This document shows, piece by piece, positions 27,815 through 35,757 of a DNA stretch of 64,000 bases. Made by a program: the position numbers and the translations under genes. How positions within the stretch are numbered: the stretch's first letter is position 1; each line of letters starts with the position of its first letter. The stretch spans positions 22,084 through 86,083 of the forward strand of contig NZ_JWTB01000027.1 in assembly GCF_000813845.1 (NCBI RefSeq), written 5' to 3'. The DNA comes from Pseudarthrobacter phenanthrenivorans (lineage in GTDB: Bacteria; Actinomycetota; Actinomycetes; Actinomycetales; Micrococcaceae). The notes below the pieces were generated by a model, which did no database searches, was not told the origin of the DNA, and worked only from the letters and a program-made list of their open reading frames with translations.

Positions 27815-29176
27815 CTAGGGGCGCCCCGCCTTCTGCGCCTCGAGGTCCTGCAGCGAGGTCCCCTTGGTGTCCGGGGAAAGCATGGTGGCCACGGCGGAGA
27901 CGAGGCAGATGCCGAGGGTGGTCAGGCCGATGGTCAGCGGGACGTTGGCGGAACCCGGGGGTGCGATCGCGGTGAAAATGCTCGGGAAGAAGGAGGCGAT
28001 CATGAGCCCGATGTTCTGGGAAACGGCAAAGCCGGTCACGCGGATCCGCATGGGGAACTGCTCCTGGAAGAACGTGGCGAAGGTGGCGTTCCACATCTGG
28101 AAGAAGATGCCCTGCACGACCACCACACAAACGAAGACCAGCGGCAGGCTTCCCTGCTCAATTGCCCAGAGGTAGCCACCCACCAGCGCGCCGCCGATCA
28201 CGCCGCCGGCTGCCATGAGCGTCCGCCGGCCAATCCTGTCGGACAGCGCGCCGAACAGCGGGATGGTCACCACCGCGGCGATGTTGGCCACGAGCGTCAC
28301 CCAGAGGAACTCGCTGCTGGAGAAGCCGTTGCCATAGCCCTTTTGGGTGGCGTAGGAAACACCGAAGATCAGGGTGGCCATGCCGATCACGTTGGTAAAG
28401 GTCATCGCGACGCAGCGGACCAGGACGCCGGGGCGGGTGCGCAGGAGCTCGACGAGCGGGAATCGCCTGGCCTCCGGCTGGCCGGACTGGGCAACGTAGG
28501 TGGGCGGTTCCTGGACCCGCCGGCGAATGAAGTAGCCCGCCAGGATCACGACGGCGCTGAGCAGGAAGGGGATGCGCCAGCCCCAGGAGCCGAACTGGTC
28601 CGCCGGCAGGACGGCGGCAAGCGGGAGCAGGACGGCGGTGGCCAGGATGGAGCCCACCTGGGTGCCCTGGAGGCTGAAGCTGGCAAAGAATCCGCGCCGG
28701 GCGTCCGGAGAGTGCTCAACGATCATGGCACTGGCCCCGCCCAGTTCGCCGGCCACGGCGAAGCCCTGGATGAGGCGAAGGACCACCAGGAGGGCCGGGG
28801 CCAGGAGGCCCACCTGCCCGTAGGTGGGCAGCAGGCCGACAGCGAAGGTGGCGAACCCCATGAGGAGCATGGCGAAGACGAGGACCTTCTTGCGGCCGTG
28901 CCGGTCACCGTAGGCGCCCAGGACCACCGCGCCTACCGGGCGCGAAACATACCCGACGGCGTATGTTGCGAGCGAAGCGATGATTCCAACGGTGGGGTTC
29001 TCCGAAGGAAAGAAGATGGTGGGAAAGACCAGCGTGGCGGCCAGCGAGTACAGCGCAAAGTCGTAGTACTCCAGGGCGCTTCCGATCCAGCCGCTCATCG
29101 CGGCTTTCCTGGGGTCCCGCGAACCGGTTCCAGCACCCTGGCTGGTGAGGGGCACGCGGGTTGGGGTGGTGCTCAT
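27815..29176 (-). CDS. MHS-family MFS transporter (shikimate/proline-betaine type)
   Basis: This 453-residue protein has about 12 helices and metabolite:H+ symporter features: GSALEYYDFALYSLAATLVF at the first helix, GAYGDRHGRKKVLV in the loop between helices 2 and 3, and RLIQGFAVAGELGGA in helix 4. MHS carriers import organic acids, betaines or shikimate with protons. I chose ATG 29176 with AAGGAC upstream; earlier starts lack support. The beta-hydroxyacid dehydrogenase gene 188 bases upstream on the same strand may belong to the same pathway. Confidence 0.84.
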   Translation of the reverse strand: MSTTPTRVPLTSQGAGTGSRDPRKAAMSGWIGSALEYYDFALYSLAATLVFPTIFFPSENPTVGIIASLATYAVGYVSRPVGAVVLGAYGDRHGRKKVLVFAMLLMGFATFAVGLLPTYGQVGLLAPALLVVLRLIQGFAVAGELGGASAMIVEHSPDARRGFFASFSLQGTQVGSILATAVLLPLAAVLPADQFGSWGWRIPFLLSAVVILAGYFIRRRVQEPPTYVAQSGQPEARRFPLVELLRTRPGVLVRCVAMTFTNVIGMATLIFGVSYATQKGYGNGFSSSEFLWVTLVANIAAVVTIPLFGALSDRIGRRTLMAAGGVIGGALVGGYLWAIEQGSLPLVFVCVVVVQGIFFQMWNATFATFFQEQFPMRIRVTGFAVSQNIGLMIASFFPSIFTAIAPPGSANVPLTIGLTTLGICLVSAVATMLSPDTKGTSLQDLEAQKAGRP

Positions 29177-29279
29177 GTGCTTGTCCTTCGTCTTCATTGG
29201 CAAGGAAACCGGAACTGCTGGCTGAAGCAGGTGTTCAGGGGGTTGTCTGCGCCGGTCGCTTGGACCGGAGGGCAGCTCT

Positions 29280-29291
29280 TGAATCGATTCA
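29280..29291. promoter_or_regulatory. Palindrome upstream of the MHS transporter gene
   Basis: TGAATCGATTCA is a perfect 12-bp palindrome about 105 bases upstream of the transporter start and 74 bases downstream of the dehydrogenase gene. It may be an operator; no regulator is assigned. The rest of this 188-base gap shows nothing firm. Confidence 0.35.
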
Positions 29292-29364
29292 CCAACTATA
29301 GGACGTGACGTACGCAACGTCAACGGGCAAGCGCTATCCCGGCGGATTGGCGGGGTCCGGCGGC

Positions 29365-30240
29365 CTACCGGCCCGCGTAGTAGGCGGCAGCCATGTCCTG
29401 TTTGCCGCGTCCCTGGCCGGCCACCCGGTCCAGCCTGGCCGCGAACGCTTCAGCGCCGTCAAGCTTCAGGCCGTGTTCGGCGGCGGCATCGACAATGAGG
29501 TGGGCGTCCTTGCAGGCGGTGTCCACCGCAAAGGAAGCTGGTTCAAGTGTGTCGTTCAGGATGAGGTCCATCTTCATCCGGAGGTAGGGAAGGTCCAGGG
29601 GCCCCCCGTCCACCACGTCAAGGAACTGCCCGGGATCGACACCCAGCGCCTGGGCAAGGGCAACCGCTTCACCGGCGGCATTGGAGGCGGCGATGACCCA
29701 GCTGTTGACCACGAGCTTGAGGCGGGCCGCCGAACCGGCGGACGGGTCGTCGCCTGTCCAGATGGTGCGGGCCCCGATGGCGTCCAGGACCGGAGCAACG
29801 CGCTGGCGCACAGGCTCCGGGGCAGCGGCCAGAACCAGCAGCTGGCCCGCTTCGGCGGGCGCGCGGGTGCCTGAAACGGGGGCCTCAACCAGGTCAAGGC
29901 CAAGTTCCGCGGCAAGAGCTGCCACGGCTGGAACGTCCTGCACGCCCACCGTTGTGGACTGGATCCAGGCCGTTCCTGCCTTGACGCCGGGCCGGGCCTG
30001 CCGCATGACCTGGTCAACAGCCGCGGCGTCATAGAGCATGGTCAGGACAACGTCGGCCGCCGCCACGGCCTCGGCAGGGTCTGCTGCGCGCGTGGCTCCT
30101 TCTTCGGCCAGCGGTTCCGTCTTTGCCGGGTCCCGGTTCCACACCCACACCCGGTGGCCGGCGCGGAGAATGTTCCGGGCCATGGCCGCCCCCATGATTC
30201 CGGTCCCCAGCACCGCCACATTGAGTTTGCTGTCCGTCAC
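29365..30240 (-). CDS. NAD(P)-dependent beta-hydroxyacid dehydrogenase (3-hydroxyisobutyrate dehydrogenase-like)
   Basis: This 291-residue protein has the Rossmann motif VLGTGIMGAAMARNILRAGH at its N-terminus and the family pieces EAPVSGTRAPAEAGQL (substrate site) and KLVVNSWVIAASNAAGEAVA with the catalytic Lys position. Members oxidise hydroxyisobutyrate, tartronate semialdehyde, or related hydroxyacids. The start is GTG 30240, preceded by AGGAGG five bases away. A TTTGGT-N7-ACCAAA inverted repeat lies 21 bases upstream of the start. The neighbouring MHS transporter may supply the substrate. Confidence 0.85.
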   Translation of the reverse strand: MTDSKLNVAVLGTGIMGAAMARNILRAGHRVWVWNRDPAKTEPLAEEGATRAADPAEAVAAADVVLTMLYDAAAVDQVMRQARPGVKAGTAWIQSTTVGVQDVPAVAALAAELGLDLVEAPVSGTRAPAEAGQLLVLAAAPEPVRQRVAPVLDAIGARTIWTGDDPSAGSAARLKLVVNSWVIAASNAAGEAVALAQALGVDPGQFLDVVDGGPLDLPYLRMKMDLILNDTLEPASFAVDTACKDAHLIVDAAAEHGLKLDGAEAFAARLDRVAGQGRGKQDMAAAYYAGR

Positions 30241-30260
30241 GTCATCCTCCTGGTCAATTG

Positions 30261-30279
30261 TTTGGTTTTGCCTACCAAA
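30261..30279. promoter_or_regulatory. Inverted repeat upstream of the dehydrogenase gene
   Basis: TTTGGT (30261-30266) and ACCAAA (30274-30279) form a perfect inverted repeat with a 7-base spacer. It lies 21 bases before the GTG start on the minus strand, a position that suits a repressor site. Confidence 0.4.
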
Positions 30280-30363
30280 GCAACGTTTCCAGGATTGAGC
30301 TGGTTATTCATCAGGACTGCCGGTTCCTGCCGAATGTCGGCGGCCCGTCCTAGACTCGGTTGC

Positions 30364-30621
30364 ATGAGCGAGAGCAACCAGGAAACCATCGGCAGCCCCG
30401 AACCCGAGCCCAATGCAGGCCTTAACAGGGATCCGGAAGACTGGGTGACAGGTGACGAACCCATGACGGCAGCGCAGCGCAGCTACCTCGATACGCTGGC
30501 GCGGGAGGCCGGGGAGGAACTTCCCGCAGACCTGAGCAAGGCGGAGGCGTCAAAACACATCGACAGGCTGCAGCAGCGCAGCAACCGCGTGTCCGGCGAA
30601 GGGGACAGTTCGGGCAGCTGA
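30364..30621 (+). CDS. DUF3072 small protein
   Basis: This 85-residue acidic protein contains the compact DUF3072 core (DPEDWVTGDEPMTAAQRSYL, about residues 22-41, then DTLAREAGEELPADLSKAEA). The family is found mainly in high-GC actinobacteria and has no known function; the Sap-like helix arrangement suggests a small binding or nucleic-acid-associated protein, but that is speculation. It is a single gene between divergently and convergently oriented neighbours. Confidence 0.8.
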   Translation: MSESNQETIGSPEPEPNAGLNRDPEDWVTGDEPMTAAQRSYLDTLAREAGEELPADLSKAEASKHIDRLQQRSNRVSGEGDSSGS

Positions 30622-30654
30622 GCCGGGACCGCCTTCCCCCGGCCGGGCTGGGGC

Positions 30655-30858
30655 CTACCAGGCCTGGCACTCCCGGGTGAGGCCGAAGGGAACTGCCTCG
30701 CTGAGGTCGACCGTGAACTTGTCAACGCCGTGCCGGGTCACCAAAATCCCGTGGCGCCTGCCGGTGAGCGCGTGGGCCTTGGCGGCTGCAACAGCGGCGT
30801 CGAGCTCGCTGTCCATGCTCTGGCGGTCGGACACGGTGAGGGTGAGCGGGAAGTTCAT
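30655..30858 (-). CDS. Hypothetical small protein
   Basis: The 67-residue product (MNFPLTLTVSDRQSMDSELD at its start, ending ECQAW) is soluble, with one long helix predicted over DAAVAAAKAHAL and a basic-hydrophobic strand region after it. I recognise no family. Codon choice is typical for the window and it lies head-on to the DUF3072 gene, so it is probably real. Confidence 0.6.
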   Translation of the reverse strand: MNFPLTLTVSDRQSMDSELDAAVAAAKAHALTGRRHGILVTRHGVDKFTVDLSEAVPFGLTRECQAW

Positions 30859-31127
30859 GGTGTTGCCTTATGTCTTTAGGGGTGGATGGGCACAACGCCG
30901 CCCAGCGCTCCCCGCTGGCTGCATAGGCGGTGGGCGCCGAAGCGCCTCGAACCATGGTGCCTGAGCTTGCATGGGCCAGCAACTTTAGATAAACGCTGCA
31001 GGTCAGAGGCCCGCATGTCCTCCTTTGTCCTGACAATTATCGGTGGCAAGGTGCCGTGAATTAGAGTTGGACGGGAGTGGAAGCCGGTATTTTAGGCCTC
31101 CAGTGCCCCTGACGCCCGCTTCGCGGC
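30859..31127. other. Intergenic region before the GT87 pair
   Basis: These 269 bases hold the start region of the small hypothetical protein on the minus strand and a TTGTC-CT-GACAA inverted repeat at 31025-31036. I see no clear promoter hexamers and no further gene. Confidence 0.3.
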
Positions 31128-32504
31128 ATGACCCGAGCCATTTTTGCGCGACCGCTGACTGTGCAACGACCTGACAAGGATTCCGCCATTTCCACCGACG
31201 CTCTCTTCGGAAATCTCACCCGGATCCGCAATGTCATCCTCCCCGCTCCGGTCCGGCGCGGGCTGAACACCGGGCGCGGCCTGCTGGGCGGCTTCATCGT
31301 GGTCCACCTGGTCTTCCTGGTCTTCGCCGCGTCGCTGTCCCTGCGGGGCGAGGCCTTCAGCGACACCTTCATCTACCGCGAGTGGGCCATGGCCGGCTTC
31401 AACGACGCGAACCTGAGCGGCGGCCCCAGTCCCTGGGTCTACCCCATCCTGGCGCTTATCCCCATGGCCATCGCCGGCCTGGCGGGGCCTGGACCGTTCT
31501 TCTTCCTCTGGGTCCTCATGACCACGCTCCTCAACGGCTGGGCGCTGCTGAAACTGACTGAACGCGGCCGCGACAACCAGGCCATTCCGGCCGGCTGGTG
31601 GTGGCTGGCTTTCACCTTCCTGATGGGCTGGCTTGGCTTCGCCCGTGTGGACGGCCTTACGGCCCCCCTGGTTTTGGTGGCCCTGGCCTACGGCGTGAAG
31701 CGACCCTTCATCGCCTCGGTCCTGCTGGCCATCGGCACGTGGGTCAAGGTCTGGCCCGCCGCCATCATGCTGGCCCTGTTCGCGGTGGTGAAGAACCGCC
31801 TGCTGGTGGTCCTGGCAGGAATTGCGGCGACGGCGGGCGTCGTTGCGCTGGCAGCAGCCCTGGGCAGCGTCCCCAAGTTGCTGAACTTCCTCACCCAGCA
31901 GGGCGACCGCGGCATGCAGCTCGAAGCCACCTTCACCACGCCCTGGCTCTGGCTCTCCGTCCTGAACGTGGGCGGCTCCCGGATGTACATGAACACGGAC
32001 ATCAACTCCATGCAGGTGGACGGCCCCGGCACCGCCACCATGTCCGTGCTGATGCAGCCCCTGCTGGTCCTGGCCGCCCTGCTGGTGGCCGGGCTGACCT
32101 TCTGGGCCCTGCACAACGGCAAGCAGCACAAGGTGGCCGGCGGCGTGGACCGCACCGAACTGCTCCTGGCCGGCGCCCTCACGCTGGCCACCGCCTTCGT
32201 GGTGTTCAACAAGGTTGGGTCCCCGCAGTTCATGGTCTGGCTGGGCCCCGCCGTCGCGGTAGGCCTGGCGCACAGCTGGCGCGAATGGCGCGTCCCGGCC
32301 GCCATGCTGATCGCGATCGCCGTGGCCACGTACTTCATCTACCCGCTGTTCTACGACGCCCTCAGCCACAACAACCCGTGGATGGCCCTGGTGCTGACCA
32401 TCAGGAACGTCCTGCTGGTGGTCCTGTTCCTGTGGAGCGTCCGGCGCCTGTACTCCCTGGGCCGGAAGACCGCCGTGCCCGCCCCCGCGCTCAAGGAGTC
32501 CTGA
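31128..32504 (+). CDS. GT87-like polytopic glycosyltransferase, first copy
   Basis: This up to 458-residue membrane protein has 9-11 hydrophobic helices and resembles the GT-C enzymes of the GT87/DUF2029 family, which use polyprenyl-phosphate mannose to extend cell-envelope mannans. The first extracytoplasmic loop holds FSDTFIYREWAMAGFND with the acidic residues expected there. It is a close paralogue of the next gene. ATG 31128 has no ribosome site; ATT 31188 is seven bases after AAGGA and begins the region shared with the paralogue (ISTD), so the real start may be ATT (438 residues). Confidence 0.78.
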   Translation: MTRAIFARPLTVQRPDKDSAISTDALFGNLTRIRNVILPAPVRRGLNTGRGLLGGFIVVHLVFLVFAASLSLRGEAFSDTFIYREWAMAGFNDANLSGGPSPWVYPILALIPMAIAGLAGPGPFFFLWVLMTTLLNGWALLKLTERGRDNQAIPAGWWWLAFTFLMGWLGFARVDGLTAPLVLVALAYGVKRPFIASVLLAIGTWVKVWPAAIMLALFAVVKNRLLVVLAGIAATAGVVALAAALGSVPKLLNFLTQQGDRGMQLEATFTTPWLWLSVLNVGGSRMYMNTDINSMQVDGPGTATMSVLMQPLLVLAALLVAGLTFWALHNGKQHKVAGGVDRTELLLAGALTLATAFVVFNKVGSPQFMVWLGPAVAVGLAHSWREWRVPAAMLIAIAVATYFIYPLFYDALSHNNPWMALVLTIRNVLLVVLFLWSVRRLYSLGRKTAVPAPALKES

Positions 32505-32532
32505 GATTTCCACGAGGTTCTTTGACCGCCTG

Positions 32533-33789
32533 GTGGCGGTCCGCAGCAAAGTCCTGCCGGCGAAGGTGGTGGACTGGTTCGCCCGTCCGTCCAGCGTGTG
32601 GTGGGGCTTCGCCGTCGTCCATCTGTATTTCCTGGGCTGGATGGCGTCCTTCTTCCTGAACGGGGACACGTTCAGCGACACCGAGCAGTACCGGCAGTGG
32701 GCCATGGCCGGCTACAACCCGGCGGACCTGACCGGCAAGATCAGCCCCTGGGTCTACCCCGTGCTGGCGCAGATCCCCATCTTCCTCGCCAACATCGCCG
32801 GGCCAAGCCTGTACCTGCTGGCCTGGTTCCTGATCATCACACTGCTCAACGCCGTCGGCCTGCTCTACCTGACCCGTGGTCCGCGGAAGGTCACGGGCAT
32901 CGCCCCGGCCTGGTGGTGGCTGTTCTTCACCGTCTTCATGGGCTACCTCAGCTTCGCCCGGGTGGAGGGTATTACCGCGCCGATCGTGCTGATTGCCCTG
33001 CTCTATGCCGCCGAACGGCCCGTCGTGGCCGGCGTCCTGCTCAGCATCGCCACCTGGATCAAAGTGTGGCCCGCGGCGGTCCTGGTTCCCATCGTGATCG
33101 CCAGCCACAAGCGCATCCAGGTGGTGCTCGCCGGCGCCGCCGTGACGGCCGCCGTAGCCCTGGGCACCTGGCTGACCGGCGGCCTGCCGCACATCATGGA
33201 CTTCCTCCTGAACCAGGGCGAGCGCGGCATGCAGCTCGAGGCCGCCTTCTCCACGCCGTGGGTTTGGCTGAGCGTGTTCCACGTCGCCGGCTCGAAGATG
33301 GCGGACAACACGGCCATCAACTCCACCGAGGTCTACGGGCCCGGGGCCGCCACCGCCGCTGTCCTGATGCAGCCGCTGCTGGTCCTCGCCGCCGTCATTG
33401 CCGCCATCCTGCTGGTCCGTGCCATGCGGCGCGGCGCCGAACGTGAGGAGCTGTTCCTCGAAGGCTCGCTCATGATGGTCACCGCCTTCATCGTCTTCAA
33501 CAAGGTGGGCTCGCCGCAGTTCATCATCTGGCTTGCGCCCGTGATCATCGCAGGCCTGACTCACGACTGGGAGCGCTGGAAAGTCCCCGCTGCCCTGCTG
33601 ATGGGCATCGCGATGACCACGTTCGTGATCTACCCGCTGTTCTATACCCCGCTGATCCACGCCCACCCGGTGATGGCAGCCATCCTCACCACCCGCAACG
33701 TGCTTTTGGTGGTGCTGCTCTGGTGGTCGGTGAAGCGCACCGCCGAACTGGGCCGCAAGACGGCCGCGCAGGTTCCGGCGGGAGCGTAG
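32533..33789 (+). CDS. GT87-like polytopic glycosyltransferase, second copy
   Basis: The product is a 418-residue paralogue of the previous gene, with the same order of helices and loops: FSDTEQYRQWAMAGYNPADL aligns with FSDTFIYREWAMAGFNDANL, and VFNKVGSPQF is shared. It should also be a GT-C mannosyltransferase of lipomannan or wall glycan synthesis. GTG 32533 is the first conventional start, but it has no ribosome site, while AAGGAG (32493-32498) stands seven bases before ATT 32506. Sequence from that ATT (ISTRFFDRL) is homologous to the paralogue, so translation may begin there, adding nine residues. Confidence 0.78.
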   Translation: MAVRSKVLPAKVVDWFARPSSVWWGFAVVHLYFLGWMASFFLNGDTFSDTEQYRQWAMAGYNPADLTGKISPWVYPVLAQIPIFLANIAGPSLYLLAWFLIITLLNAVGLLYLTRGPRKVTGIAPAWWWLFFTVFMGYLSFARVEGITAPIVLIALLYAAERPVVAGVLLSIATWIKVWPAAVLVPIVIASHKRIQVVLAGAAVTAAVALGTWLTGGLPHIMDFLLNQGERGMQLEAAFSTPWVWLSVFHVAGSKMADNTAINSTEVYGPGAATAAVLMQPLLVLAAVIAAILLVRAMRRGAEREELFLEGSLMMVTAFIVFNKVGSPQFIIWLAPVIIAGLTHDWERWKVPAALLMGIAMTTFVIYPLFYTPLIHAHPVMAAILTTRNVLLVVLLWWSVKRTAELGRKTAAQVPAGA

Positions 33790-33830
33790 CAGGTTAACGG
33801 CTGGCAGGCCCGGCGGCCAGCAGGCCAGGG

Positions 33831-35450
33831 TCAGCGGCTTTCAGTCCGGTCGACGGCGGCCTGGGCGGCGGCAGAACGCCGCGCCGCCCGCCGCTCCATG
33901 GCCCACTGCCAGCCGCTGCGGGCCAGGTCCAGCGGCTTGCCTTCGATCAGCAGTTTGCGGGTGTGCACGTCCAGGACCAGCAGGTAGAACGTGAACGCCA
34001 GGGCCGTGAAGAACGCCAGCGACGACGCGTCGATGGGCAGTTCGACGAAGGACCAGACGGAGAGCTGGTCCTGGGCCCCGAACACCACGAAGAACGTCAC
34101 GCCCACGTAGAGCGAGCGGATCTGCCAGTCGTCCCGGATGCCGGTGACGGCAAGGAACGGCAGGAACCACAGGATGTACCAGGGCTGGATGATGGGTGAA
34201 AGCATCACGACGGCGGTGAACGCCAGGGCCATCCGGCGCACGGCCCGCGAGTAGTCGCCGCGGAACATCAGCAGCAGGACCAGGGCGATCGCCGCCCACT
34301 TCATGCCGGTCCGCAGCCAGGTGGCCAGGGTTCCGCCGGGCAGCCCCAGCGCGTTGGCCAGCATCTCCACCTGCTGGCCAATGAAGCCGGACGGCGAATA
34401 ACCGGTGTAGCCCGGGGTGGGGTCCATGATGGCCCAGGTCCAGCCGATGCCCAGGTTGTAGGGGACGCCGCTGAGGGCCAGCACGCCGAAGCTGATGCCC
34501 GCCGTCGCTCCCCACATCAGGAACTTCCGCGGCCACGAGGCTGATGGGCCCGCCCACATGACCCCAATGAAGGGCAGCAGGAGGACCGTGATGGGCTTGA
34601 TGCCGATGGAGGCGGTGACCAGGAGGATGCCCGCCAGGTACCTGCGGGTGGCCGCGAAGTAGACGCCGGCGACGGCGAGGCCCACCATGAGGGCGTCGTT
34701 GTGGGCGCTGGCAATGAAGCTGATAAGGAACAGCGGGTTGGCCACGGAGACCCAGAGTGCCCGCGCACCGTTGATGCCGTGCAGTTCGGCGAGCTTGGGA
34801 ACATAGATGACGCAGAGCAGCACGCCGATGCCCGCCAGGAGGCGGAAGAGCAGGACCGAGGCATCGGGCTGGGCACCGGTCAGCCCCACGACGGCGCGCG
34901 CCAGCCACAGGAAGTACGGCCCGTAGGGTGTCCGGTTTTCCGCCCACGCGGGATCGGCGCCCAGGGCAAACCAGTTGTTGAGGGTGGAAATGCCCACCTC
35001 GTACGGGTTCTGGCCCTCCATCACCAGCCTGCCCTGGCCGGTGTAGGCGTAGACGTCACGGGAAAAGACCGGGACACAGAACATCAGCGGCAGCGACCAG
35101 GCGGAGATGGCCAGCACCACGGACCGCAGCGCCGACTGGCCCCAGTCCCCCAGCCGCTGGCCCAGGCGCAGCCAGGAACGCATCAGGAGCATGGCGCCGG
35201 CGGTCAGCAGGACCGTCGAAACGGCCACGCCCCAGCCTTCGGTACGGAGCGCGATCACCACGGGCTGCCGGATCATGGGCGATCCGTTGGCGATCCAGCC
35301 AGTACCGATGGAGCCGACAAACATCATGAGGGCGCCGACGAAACCTTCGAGGGTCGCCACGTAGGCACGGCCCCTGGCGGGCGCGGAGGCGTCAGCCGGA
35401 GCGCCCGGCCGGCTTTCCGACGTCCTGAGGTGTGACCCGCCTGCCGTCAT
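33831..35450 (-). CDS. MptB-like alpha-1,6-mannosyltransferase
   Basis: This 539-residue membrane protein has about 12 hydrophobic helices. The first large extracytoplasmic loop reads VFSRDVYAYTGQGRLVMEGQ, then NPYEVG and NRTPYGPYFLW, which match the polyprenol-phosphomannose-dependent alpha-1,6-mannosyltransferases MptA/MptB; the Asp of SRDVY is the expected catalytic acidic residue. It probably initiates or elongates the alpha-1,6-mannan backbone of lipomannan. It converges on the two GT87-like genes, so three envelope mannosyltransferases lie together. Confidence 0.82.
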   Translation of the reverse strand: MTAGGSHLRTSESRPGAPADASAPARGRAYVATLEGFVGALMMFVGSIGTGWIANGSPMIRQPVVIALRTEGWGVAVSTVLLTAGAMLLMRSWLRLGQRLGDWGQSALRSVVLAISAWSLPLMFCVPVFSRDVYAYTGQGRLVMEGQNPYEVGISTLNNWFALGADPAWAENRTPYGPYFLWLARAVVGLTGAQPDASVLLFRLLAGIGVLLCVIYVPKLAELHGINGARALWVSVANPLFLISFIASAHNDALMVGLAVAGVYFAATRRYLAGILLVTASIGIKPITVLLLPFIGVMWAGPSASWPRKFLMWGATAGISFGVLALSGVPYNLGIGWTWAIMDPTPGYTGYSPSGFIGQQVEMLANALGLPGGTLATWLRTGMKWAAIALVLLLMFRGDYSRAVRRMALAFTAVVMLSPIIQPWYILWFLPFLAVTGIRDDWQIRSLYVGVTFFVVFGAQDQLSVWSFVELPIDASSLAFFTALAFTFYLLVLDVHTRKLLIEGKPLDLARSGWQWAMERRAARRSAAAQAAVDRTESR

Positions 35451-35757
35451 GAATATTGGTCCCCTAGCTTGTTACGGCACTGCTCGCCCCAGCTTCAAAA
35501 GGCCGCCCTGCAACCCCGTCATTTTATCAGCCGTGCTTACGGCCGCCCCTGGCCCGGCTGCCCGGCAACGCCACAGTTTGGCAACACAGCTAAGGTAGCG
35601 TTGGAAAGGCAGCCGGATCATCGGCCCATTCCCTTTCCATCCCATTGTCTTCCACGGCAGTTCGCCTTCCACGGCAGTGCCGGACCCGTGCGCAGCGTGG
35701 CGCGCAAAACGTTGCCCACCCGCTCTTTCCGCAGAGCCAACTCCCTGGAGCCGCTCC
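35451..35757. other. Intergenic region between mptB-like and sulP-like genes
   Basis: These 307 bases separate divergent genes, so both promoters must lie here. I find no convincing -35/-10 pair, palindrome or small gene. The AT-rich spots near 35520-35530 and 35580-35600 are the likeliest promoter positions. Confidence 0.3.

Noticed and set aside
31025..31036. TTGTC-CT-GACAA inverted repeat
   Set aside because: It is short and far from either gene start, and may be chance; it is noted only in the intergenic entry.
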